Shown: positions 38,299 to 49,400 of the stretch, in pieces
Layout of the letters: every line of letters starts with the position of its first letter
Position numbering within the stretch: the stretch's first letter is position 1
Source of the DNA: Volvox africanus
Lineage: Eukaryota > Chlorophyta > Chlorophyceae > Chlamydomonadales > Volvocaceae
Length of the DNA: 64,000 nucleotides
Direction: 5' to 3'
Assembly: GCA_030268105.1 (NCBI GenBank)
Contig: BSDZ01000003.1
Span: forward strand, 2,976,001-3,040,000
Position numbers and translations under genes: made by a program
Notes under the pieces: generated by a model
Database searches by the model: none
What the model was told of the DNA's origin: nothing
What the model saw: the letters and a program-made list of their open reading frames with translations, nothing else

Positions 38299-41200
38299 TC
38301 ACTGGCGCATCGTTCGCCGACCCTCGCCCAACGCCGCCGCCGCCGCAGTCACGCTGTACGCGGGACCTAGCTGTGGGAATGGAATACTGGCGCGCGGCTC
38401 AGGGTCCGCAAACATAGACCACCTTGGACGGTCCCTGAACAGCATGCCACCCGTCGCCGCGCCACTGCTGCCCCTTGCACCAACACCAAACGGCAATTGT
38501 ATCAGAGCCATCGGCCAGCCAGCCGGCCCCGGCCCCGGCGCCTTCACCAACTTAAAGTCGGGTCCCAGGAGTCTCGCCAATGCTCCCCCGCCCAGTGCCC
38601 CTCCAACGTGCGCCCTGTTGGGCGATGTGGAGCGGAAAGGGAGCTTATCACTGCACGTGCACGATTTCACGCAGGGAGGGCCCGGGCGCGGAATATTCCG
38701 AAATGTCACATAGTGTGAGAAAATGTCATGGGATGTAAGATGGTGTTGGAATTGAAACGCAGAAACTAAAATACAGCTCGACAAGAACAGCGCAAACATT
38801 AAAGGCGATAATAACAAATGCAACATAGCGCCCAGATAACAGCCCTCGTTAATGTTTCCATCGGCCGAAGAGGTAACTTCACATGATTCCTTTTGTACAT
38901 TCGGCCGTTGGTGACATGAACGACAGAGTAATCAAACGAATCGAATGAACGAATGAACGACAGAGTTAATCACCGGCGGGGTGGTGCCGCAGGCGGCATT
39001 GCAGTCCTTGGCGAAGCTGCCTTGGGGGCTGAGTGAGATACGGTCAGGTGGCATGAGCTGAAGCAGTGGGGACCCGGGGAGCTGAAGCAGTGGGGACCCG
39101 GGGAGCTGAAGCAGTGGGGACCCGGGGAGCTGAAGCAGTGGGGACCCGGGGAGCTGAAGCAGTGGGGACCCGGGGAGCTGAAGCAGTGGAGACCCGGGGA
39201 GCTGAAGCAGTGGAGACCCGGGGAGCTGAAGCAGTGGGGACCCGGGGAGCTGAAGCAGTGGGGACCCGGGGAGCTGAAGCAGTGGGGACCCGGGGAGCTG
39301 AAGCAGTGGGGACCCGGGGAGCTGAAGCAGTGGGGACCCGGGGAGCTGAAGCAGTGGGGACCCGGGGAGCTGAAGCAGTGGGGACCCGGGGAGCTGAAGC
39401 AGTGGGGACCCGGGGAGCTGAAGCAGTGGAGACCCGGGGAGCTGAAGCAGTGGGGACCCGGGGAGCTGAAGCAGTGGGGACCCGGGGAGCTGAAGCAGTG
39501 GGGACCCGGGGAGCTGAAGCAGTGGGGACCCGGGGAGCTGAAGCAGTGGGGACCCGGGGAGCTGAAGCAGTGGGGACCCGGGGAGCTGAAGCAGTGGGGA
39601 CCCGGGGAGCTGAAGCAGTGGGGACCCGGGGAGCTGAAGCAGTGGGGACCCGGGGAGCTGAAGCAGTGGAGACCCGGGGAGCTGAAGCAGTGGGGACCCG
39701 GGGAGCTGAAGCAGTGGGGACCCGGGGAGCTGAAGCAGTGGGGACCCGGGGAGCTGAAGCAGTGGGGACCCGGGGAGCTGAAGCAGTGGGGACCCGGGGA
39801 GCTGAAGCAGTGGGGACCCGGGGAGCTGAAGCAGTGGGGACCCGGGGAGCTGAAGCAGTGGGGACCCGGGGAGCTGAAGCAGTGGGGACCCGGGGAGCTG
39901 AAGCAGTGGGGACCCGGGGAGCTGAAGCAGTGGGGACCCGGGGAGCTGAAGCAGTGGGGACCCGGGGAGCTGAAGCAGTGGGGACCCGGGGAGCTGAAGC
40001 AGTGGGGACCCGGGGAGCTGAAGCAGTGGGGACCCGGGGAGCTGAAGCAGTGGGGACCCGGGGAGCTGAAGCAGTGGAGACCCGGGGAGCTGAAGCAGTG
40101 GGGACCCGGGGAGCTGAAGCAGTGGGGACCCGGGGAGCTGAAGCAGTGGGGACCCGGGGAGCTGAAGCAGTGGGGACCCGGGGAGCTGAAGCAGTGGGGA
40201 CCCGGGGAGCTGAAGCAGTGGGGACCCGGGGAGCTGAAGCAGTGGGGACCCGGGGAGCTGAAGCAGTGGGGACCCGGGGAGCTGAAGCAGTGGGGACCCG
40301 GGGAGCTGAAGCAGTGGGGACCCGGGGAGCTGAAGCAGTGGAGACCCGGGGAGCTGAAGCAGTGGGGACCCGGGGAGCTGAAGCAGTGGGGACCCGGGGA
40401 GCTGAAGCAGTGGGGACCCGGGGAGCTGAAGCAGTGGGGACCCGGGGAGCTGAAGCAGTGGGGACCCGGGGAGCTGAAGCAGTGGAGACCCGGGGAGCTG
40501 AAGCAGTGGGGACCCGGGGAGCTGAAGCAGTGGGGACCCGGGGAGCTGAAGCAGTGGAGACCCGGGGAGCTGAAGCAGTGGGGACCCGGGGAGCTGAAGC
40601 AGTGGAGACCCGGGGAGCTGAAGCAGTGGGGACCCGGGGAGCTGAAGCAGTGGGGACCCGGGGAGCTGAAGCAGTGGAGACCCGGGGAGCTGAAGCAGTG
40701 GGGACCCGGGGAGCTGAGGAAAGGAAGAAGGCCGGAAGTCCACTCTGTGAGACCCACCATCACCGATGCCCGCCGATGGGACGGGTAGCTCTCCCGGAAC
40801 CCCTTCTCCTAGCCCCTTCTTCCTCTCCAGCTACCTCCGGTGGAGGAACCTTCCATTCCCGCGCGCACACAACAACAACAACACATACATTTCCTCATTA
40901 CCCGCTGTATGCCACGAGCACTTTCATGGGGCGCTGGACCTCATAGGATGATGGAGCATACCTACATTGACCTGCCCCTACACCCACAACCTCTCGCCCG
41001 CGCCCGCCCCCGTCCTCAACCCACCAGATGTCCAATCGCGACCATAGCAGCAAGTGATAGCCAGCCGCCACCTGCATGGCCCGCTTCCCCGACACGTGTA
41101 GCGACTCCGCCGCTTCCGCCGGCAGAAGCCCCGAGTGAGCCGCCTGATACCGCCAGAGCGCTGCCGCCAGCCCGAACAGCGCCCCCGACGAGCCCAGACT

Positions 41201-42899
41201 GGGTCTCCCGCCGTTGAGCATGAGGGAGAAGACCGTGGCAGCGGCGGCGGAGCCAACGTAGATGGCCGTGAAGCGCTTCTGCCCCGTCACCCGCTCCAGC
41301 TGAGGACCTAGCTTAGCCAGAGCCATGTAATTGGTCTGCAAGGGAATTCATACATACTGGCGTGAATACGTGAATACGGCATAGCCATAAAATACTCCCC
41401 GATGGCAGAAGGGGAAAAGCGTGTGCTGCAGCAAAAGGCAGGAGGATGCCTTTGGGTCAGAACCGTTTTGGAATGAAGGTGGTTGGCTTGACAGAGAAGA
41501 GGGGCGGTTCGTCCCAGGGGGGCAGTCCGGCACTGGGTCCCAGTCGGGTCTGATCGTGTTTCTCCCCAGCCCACCCATTCCAGCACTTCTCACTCCAGCG
41601 GCAGTCCTACACCCAACAGCTACCTATTAACAATGCCTACAGCGATGCCCGGTTTGTCTATTCGTCTTCCCACACACACACCGGACCCCTCCACCCACCG
41701 CCAGGTGTATCGGCCCCGCGTGCACCAGCGTCCAGCTCAGCAGACGCCAGACCTGACCTTGGAGGATGGCAGTCCGGTCCTGAGAGGCCCCGTGAGGCAG
41801 GCGGCTGGGCAGCGTGCATGACAGTGGAGGACGGCTGACACCGTTCCGTGGCATCCCTCACCCGCCCGTATCACTATCCCTCATTCCCGCCTCCTCCCCT
41901 TCCTTCAATCCTTGAACTGGTGACTTAGGCTTAACTTCAACCCCAACCTTGCTCCCCTCCGCTCCCTACCAGCATCAGCATACGAGTTGCAAAACCCAGT
42001 GTCGCCACCTGCACCGCCGCACCGTACATGTGGGCGCGCAGCAGGGCGCTGGTGACCGGACAACCTCCTTGGTGCAACTCTGCCAAGTGGCCCTCCAACA
42101 GCCTCTGAGCGTGGGAGCTGCAATCGTCGCGTGGGGATGGGGGAATGGGGGGATATGGGGGACGGGGGGAAATGGGGTAAGGGGGATGGGTATCAATTAC
42201 CGTACAATGCAAGAGCGAGATTCAGAGCAAGGCCCCAAGTACATTACCTTGTCCTCGAGGTTGCCCCCCCCCCAGATCAGTCAATGCTGATGTGGGTATC
42301 TCTTTTCAGTATGAGAATAGGGTGATGAAGGAACATGGGTTAGATATGGGGTTAGGTAAGAGTGGGCGGAGCCAAGGAGGGGAAATTAACATATGAGCTG
42401 CCCCAATATTGTTTGGCCACCCTCGGGGGCTCTGGGTGATGCCCTCTCGTTCTGAGCCAAGACACCCGACGCCCCATCAGCCGCAGCCTCAGCAGCCAAC
42501 ACGCAAGCTGCTTTGAACGGGAACAGGAACAAGTCTACAGCACCACAGTAAGTCCATGAACAAGCTTGCCAACTCGCTGACGGTGGCGCACCCTGCAGCA
42601 GCGAGCCACTGTGCCGTTAGCTGGGACAGTTGGGGGCCCAGCAGTTCCATCAGAGCATTTGGCGGGACTGCTGTGGCGGAGGCAAGAGCAGAAGGGGACC
42701 GAGGAGGAGAAGAGGACGGGCTGGCGGAGGCTAGACTGGCTCTTTCCACACTGGCCACAGCTGCGGTGGCAATAGGTGCCGAAGCGGCTGCGAGGGAGGC
42801 AAGGCGCCTCATGCAGTGGGATGGGTGAGGGCCAAGGTGAGGCGGCCAACCCGTGCCGAAACGATTGATTGGCATGCCGCCTGGGCCGTTACCGCACAT
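38299..42899 (-). CDS. Rhomboid intramembrane serine protease, plastid RBL10/11-like
   Basis: Cleaves membrane proteins within the bilayer. Five exons: 42547-42899, 41970-42117, 41699-41779, 41025-41335 and 38299-38614; phases agree, 402 residues. The catalytic serine is S244 in the GxSG motif [11 protein letters not shown], and the paired histidine is H300 in [13 protein letters not shown]. The W of this motif is split by the last intron (TG joined to G). [28 protein letters not shown] is the conserved loop and second segment. The closest match from memory is the Arabidopsis RBL10/RBL11 inner-envelope group (long loop ending NY..L..LGP, GPDFK tail). The N-terminus is Ala/Ser-rich and suits an organelle transit peptide; in-frame ATGs at 42899, 42875 and 42812 all qualify. 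The exon 1 donor (42547) is weak. A mitochondrial PARL-type role is less likely. Intron 38615-41024 carries a large minisatellite. Confidence 0.9.
39055..40710. repeat. 24-bp minisatellite, 69 tandem copies
   Basis: 1,656 bases made of exactly 69 head-to-tail 24-mers. One frame of the plus strand encodes EAVGTRGA per unit, and the minus strand LQLPGSPL. Ten copies (about the 6th, 7th, 16th, 26th, 43rd, 54th, 60th, 63rd, 65th and 68th) carry the same G-to-A change (EAVETRGA); no other difference was seen. Each unit contains CCCGGG and AGCT. The array lies entirely in the last intron of the rhomboid gene. Confidence 0.98.
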
Positions 42900-43477
42900 G
42901 GCTAATCCAGTCCTTGCTTAAGGTTTAAATTTCACTTTTCGGAAGTGGCTGTAGTTACAAGCAAACAAAGGCGTTGAAGATAAACCAGAGATAAATAAAA
43001 AACGGACAGCGACTTGTGTTGATAGAATAGAACGGGACTGTGAAGCTTCGTGTCTCCGAAGCCCTAGGACTTGTGCTTTAAGAAAACTATATGAATTAGA
43101 CAATTTCAATGCTATGACGAGACATTCTGTTAGTACTTGCATATATTTGGAGATATGCATCGAACGTTCAGCGGCTTTTTTGTTTGATCGAATCCTAACG
43201 CTCCGAGACCATCGCCCGCGGTTAAGTAGAAAACAAGTTTGGATCAAAAACCTGTAGTCAGCAATGTTGAGAGCTGGATGGCATCTCCGCCTCCGCCTCC
43301 GCCTCCTATCTCTCCAGGCATACTTTCACCCGCAATACATAATAAGCATGCGGAACGTGACAAATTGCGGCCACGGGATGAAGCCGTCCAATCACCGCAA
43401 TGAAACAAACCAATATTTTACCGCAAGTCCTGCTTTAAGCCCGAATTCCCAACACCGCCAACGATGATGCTATGCAA
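42900..43477. other. Intergenic region, rhomboid 5' / NHX 3'
   Basis: A short, moderately AT-rich spacer between two minus-strand genes. It must hold the NHX 3' UTR and the rhomboid promoter. Nothing else was recognised. Confidence 0.4.
42955..42959 (-). terminator. Candidate TGTAA polyadenylation signal of NHX
   Basis: TGTAA on the minus strand about 520 bases after the antiporter stop and just upstream of the rhomboid ATG. Support is positional only. Confidence 0.3.
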
Positions 43478-46400
43478 TCACACAAAACTGTTTCCTACCG
43501 GCGGGTCCGCCCGGCTGCCCCCGAACAGTGGCTGTAGCCACCGCGCGTCCAGTCGCCTCCACTGCCTATGCACCCAGGTGCTTGCTGCCCCTTCGCCGTC
43601 CTCCTCCTCCTCCTCGCCGGACGGCCCCGCGCCCACATGCCTCCGGAATTGTAACTCCTGCCTCTGAGACCTCCCCGGTAGCAGCCCGCCTCCAGAACTC
43701 TCACCCAAACCCCATCCATCATTGCCAGCACCTGTGCCAGTGCCAGCTACGCCAAAGGAACAATGAGGACCCGCGACACCACTGCCGTCGCTAGTGGCGT
43801 TATACGGCAGTCCCGGAACCTCACCCATCCACAACAATTCATTCGCATCTGCAGCTGTGGCGGCGGCCTCCCGGGTGCTGCGGCTCTCGACAAGCGCGGA
43901 GCCTCTTCCCTCCCGGTCACGCTGTACCGAACCCGCCCCGTTACCACCACCCCGCAGCAGCGGGAGCTGTCCCTCATGAGCCTGTACCCCCTCCTCATAG
44001 GCTCCAGCGCCTCCGGCTCCCGGACCGCTTAACCGAACCCCCTTCCGGAGCCCCTGACTGAGATCCCCCGGCAGGCAACACCCCGTTGCTGCCGTCACAG
44101 CCGCTCCAGCGGCCTCATGGACGTTGTCACCGGACGGCAACTTTGTTGGAGGCGTATCATCAAAGTCGATGACATCTCCTTCCTCGCCAGCTCCACCCGA
44201 CGAGCCCCGCCTCTCTGGTGGAGGGTAACTGGCAGGAGGTTCTCGCGGGGGATTACCCGGCAGCGGCATGAGAGCCTGCATGACGGGCTGAGGGCAGAGC
44301 GGAAGCATGCCAAGGGGGGGCGACTGTGAGTGGGATCCCTCCCATGAGGAGTCCGGGCATCGGTCGCAACCACCAAAAGCTCATCAGGACTGGGAGTCTG
44401 GGGAGAGGAGCCGCTGATAGGCAGCTCAAATTGTCAAAAATAATCCATAAGATCAGAGATCCAAAGAAGGGGTGACGCGGCCCTCCTTGTGGAATATGCA
44501 CATGGGTTGGATGCGCCTGTGATGCGTGGGTTGTTAATGCGTGGGAGTTTCGGCAAAGGGGATCGGCACCGGGCTGTTGGTCCATCCTGACGGGACGCGC
44601 CGCTATTGCCGCACAGCACCGCACCCCGTCGAAGATACCCCTCCCCCCAACTGTAACAACTGCAATAGCACCACCTCCCTGCCCTACCTGCGTCACCACA
44701 CCAAGCCCCACTGTGGTGGCCACCACCACAAAAATGACCGCCGAGATCACCACCTGCTGTTCGGGTCGATATGCTGGAACGGGGCGGGCAGGTGCGGGGT
44801 GGCCGCAGCCGGGTCATTCTTGGGGAGCTCGGCACCGCCTGTTGAGACCTGGTAATGTACGAGGAGCATTTCCCGGCTGCTGGGAAGGGCTAGTTGGTTG
44901 GCAAGTGGGCAATGGACATCTCCCTGCTCTTCCCCTGTGTACGGCATTCTCAGTGACCGGAAATACATCAATCAAAAATCCACTCTGAGTTCATTCCGGT
45001 TTGTTCGTGCTCTCTACCCTATCGTATACGGAATCTGGCTTTATGTCTACTTATATGTCTAGAATGCATATACTGCATATGTCCCGCACTCCATGCCTCA
45101 GGCGTATTCTCCTTCCCTTAAAACCCACACAGCCAACCTATTCCCCACCAACACGACCCCCCACCTTTCCTCTCCCCCCCCCGCACACATACACACACGC
45201 GCGCGCAATCAGCCAGGGCCTCTCAAAAGCCCCCTCTTCCCCGGGCCTCCCACCTGTCTGTTCAGTGGCTACACGTGAGCACCCTGGTGAAAACCTGAGT
45301 GCAGTGGCATCCTGAGATCATCAAACCCGGCCTCCAAACCCGGCACGCACCCGCCTCCTGGTAGAAGCAGTGGTAGCCCAATGCCAGGGTGATGGCACCT
45401 CGGGGAATGCCGCCCCACCAGAGCACCGCGGCCCCCTCTCGGGGCACCGGGTCATTCCTCCGCCAAACCCGATTAGCGGTCCAGCACAGTGGAAAGATCA
45501 CCGCCGCCCGGGCGGCTGCCAGAAGAATCAGCAGACCCCCAGCCAGCTCCAGGGAGGAGCGGAGCGAGCGCTCGGGGTGTGGCCCCGGGTCGGGGCGCCT
45601 TGGGGGTCGGGAAAGGGAAGGGGTGAGTGAGAGATCCAGGATATACGAGGGGAAGAAGGGGGAACAGACTGAGTTCAGCAAGCAAGTCAGATGTTCGGGG
45701 GGGGGTTCCTTCACCGCCGTTTTACGCTCTTTCGAGTGCGGGGCCGTGCACAGGATTGGGCAGGATGCGGGCAGCAGTCGGTGAACCGGATCCACTCAAA
45801 CTTCATCCCGTATATGTATTACGGGATCCCGTATATCGTAAGGACTCAGAGAAAAGAGGGAAAAGAGGAAGCCTAAGTGAAGTGATGACTTCGTCATGGA
45901 GGAGGAGATTGCTGGCTGTCCTGTCTCTGTCAGCTCCGGTATGCTAATATATATATATATATATATATTGTTTTTTCCATACTTGGTCCCTTATGAAGTG
46001 TGTCTTCGCATTCACCCCACCCTGCAGACAAAGACACCCGCACATACGCGCTCACCACCACGCCGATGTGGCCCACACATCCAGCCCCGCCGCAACCAGC
46101 AGTACCACCTCACAAACCGCAGAGATGACGTGGAAGCCATGACGGGTAATCATCTAGATCCATGATCCGCATTATCCAGATCCGAGGTTGGGTTTCGGAG
46201 GATGAACGGGAGGGGCAGGAGGTGTTTTGTTTCCAGGTAGAGATGGCGACGACCGGCGAGGCAGCAGAGGGAAGAGGGCAAAAAGGCAAAGAGAGCAAAG
46301 TGGATCAAGCAGTCGGTATGGGGAGGGGGAGGGGGAGGGGGAGGACTGGGGGCATGAAGATCCAGGGACGTAGTGATGTGGGAGTGAATTGAAGCCCCGG

Positions 46401-49400
46401 CACAGCCGGTGGCGATGGGCCTTTGGGATGAGGATTGCATCACCCTGCATGGCCGCTGTTGTGGGGAGGCCGTGACGATAGTGAATTTGTGCGGGTAGGC
46501 GGTGGCATTCACAGCATTCACAGCAAAGCAATCAGGCCTACAGGTATGTCGGTGCATGGGGAGGAGAAGGAGTGGGAGGCATCCGGGCGCGCGCTCCGTC
46601 GGACTCTGTGGGCTCGCTAAGGCACACTTAAGGCCATGAAGCGCATGTAAAGGAGATCTGGTGTGCACTGCTGGTCTATCACACCCCTTTCCCGGGCAGG
46701 GGTGCTGGTGGTGAAACAGAGACATCATCCTCCGCGCGCCCGAAGGCAGTAGTACCCGGTAGGGCTTAGCAGGGCATATAGGTAATAAAGATAGCGAGTT
46801 AAGGGATCCAGCCTAAAAATGCATAAGCGCAGTAGATTCAGAAGACCCGGATCTTAAAGCGGAATTAGAGTTTAATTGGGAGTTGCTGATTGTTGCTTTA
46901 AAAGGAGAGATTTTAGATCGCGTCAAAGGTCTTCTTTTAGGCGAGGTAAGCCTATTTATAACGTCTACTATTAATGAGGAGCAGCAGTGCAGCTTAGGAA
47001 ATCTATTTGCGATCAAGGATTTTTTACGCTTCAAAAATAAGTACGGGATCATCTTAGTGCAATATTAGCCCTCCAAGATATTAACGCGGAAGCAGAGGTA
47101 GACTTTAACCTGCTAAGGCACATTGTAAGCCGGGAATTACTTGTAAAAGAATTTATAGATATATTACTACCCTTCCTCTTTTTTCCTTACCCCCCTCCCT
47201 TCCCGACTTCCTCGCCCCTTTTTCCTCCTCTGATGCGCACCTTAGCCGCAGGCACCAGGTTATGCCAGGTGTAGTGGCTCATCGCGATGCCGCAAAAGAA
47301 CACAGACAGCACTGCGGACAGCTCCAAGGCCTCCGCCAGGAAGTATGCCAGCAGCCCTAACAACGCCACCGCGAGAACCTCCATATCCGGATTGGAGGTT
47401 TGCGGCTGCAGACGGCTTGGCGCGGCCATATGGGCGGCGTAAGGCCCGACTCCAGGGCCGCCGCTGCCGCTGGGGCGCCGGAGGAACCACCTGCCGGGTG
47501 TACGGACGGAAGAAGGCATGAGGTGGGTAGCGCCCACTAGCTTTTGTGGGTGCCTTCCTCCTCTGACCAACAAAATCAATTCTGTCTGATATGGCTGCGC
47601 AGCTGCATCTCCCCCACGAGCGCCCGGATCTAAATGCAGAACTGGATCTGCATCCTCAGCATTTCCGTACTCTGTCCGGCAGACCGTAGAGGTCAGCCAA
47701 AGGGTTGAGGATACGCATCCTTCACCAACCCCATGCACACACGCATGTGCACCCGGCCGGCCGTGCGCTGGCGAACGGCCCCTCCTCAGACGGGACTATT
47801 GAATGATTGATCAAGCTAGGGAATATGTAAAGGACCGACCGATGGACCGACCGGTGGACCGATCGACTAAAGCTACCCACCGGATAACCGTCGCGCTCAG
47901 CAACCCTACCCCCAGCCCCAGCGCCGTGCTGAGAACGAATAGGCGGCTAAAACGCAGCGCTAGACGCCCCAATGCGCCGGGGCTCAGGTTGTCCTCCTCG
48001 TCCGACTCGTATGGCAGATTCTGGATCGGCAACCGTGAGGGCGATGAGAGTGCTCTCAACTGATGTGCATCAACGACGGCGGCAAGGAAACGAAGGCGCA
48101 TGCCGTGCTGCGAGAAAGCTGCCTGGGCTGAGAAAGCTGCATCACCCAATACGGAAATACGTCGCTCTCGCCGTACCAAACCCATGGACGAGCTGCCATG
48201 GCTTGCACCTCTCCGTCGTCAGCAGCTGCGTGGATCTTTTTACGTAAAGTACTGCCTTCAAAATTGTAATGTCTTTAGACACTGACTGAGGATGCTTCTC
48301 AAGCAAAAGCCCTCCCCACTTCTTCCCCGGACCCCATCTTGCCGCGATCGCGCCCAAAAGGACGATGGCTGTGGCGTCATTCACCACCCCCTCTCCGAAC
48401 AGCAGCGAGTAGAGCAGCGGAACCCGCTCCCGGTCCTTGTGCAGCAGTTGCAATGCCGCCACACTGTCCGTGCAGCTGAGCACGGAGCCCAGTGCCAGAC
48501 TGGTGCGTAGCAGACCGCGGCGGGGAAGACCAGCTAGGGAGGGTGAAGGGGACAGTTGGGGGAGAGAATGGAGACAGGACTGGGTACCGTTCGCGCGGGT
48601 GGGTTTTATTGTACGGAAGGTGCGGTACTGGTAGGCGGGGGATGACAGATAATGATCTCAGAGATGCCATAAGAGGGCAAATCGAGGGGGCAAATCCAGG
48701 CGTTTCCGGTTCTCATTTGAGCTCGAAGGTGCGAAAGGATTGCATGAGGGGCCCCCGCTGCATCTGCAACTTCCAAATCGCAACTTCCAGATCGAAACTG
48801 CCTTACAGATGCTATACTGCCCCGCCCACTCCCTCCCGGGATCCGCCCTCTCGGCCTCACGGCCTCACCCATGACCATCAGCTTAAATGAGCTCGCGGCC
48901 AGGACTGCCGCTGTGAAGATGGTGCCACCCACCCCCAGCAGCATCACCGTCATGAAGTTGCGGAAGAACAGCTTCTTCTTGATCGAGAAACCTGCGCGAA
49001 TCATTGGCGTAGCACTTAGCCTTCTTTCCCCAGCATTTCCCTCCGTCTCCCCGCCCTTAATATCTGGGTTCGGGCTTGATAAGGACAGCCCGGGTGCGAC
49101 AGCCCGTGTCTGTCTGTCTGTCTGTCTGTGTGTGTGAGAGAGAGTGCTGTAACGCCGTTGCCCCCCTTGTACGACCACACATGCATATTGTAGCAGGGAA
49201 AGCCGAACCAGCCCATGGTACAGCAGAACCCTGTACCCTGTACGGCGAAAGGTCTTATGTCCAGAGACTGTACCAATGGCGGCGTCAATGACGGCGGGAA
49301 GGAACGCTGTCGCCGGGCTTTCTCATTTCCTGCAACCCCCTTTCCCCTTTCCTGCATGTAAAGTCAGCGTGATAATCATAAAATCATAATCACCCCACAT

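Noticed and set aside
39055..40710. CRISPR-like array
   Set aside because: The units are contiguous with no variable spacers, and the genome is eukaryotic.
39066..40946. Open frames of about 600 codons over the minisatellite on both strands
   Set aside because: They exist only because the 24-bp unit has no stop in those frames; the array lies in a well-supported rhomboid intron.
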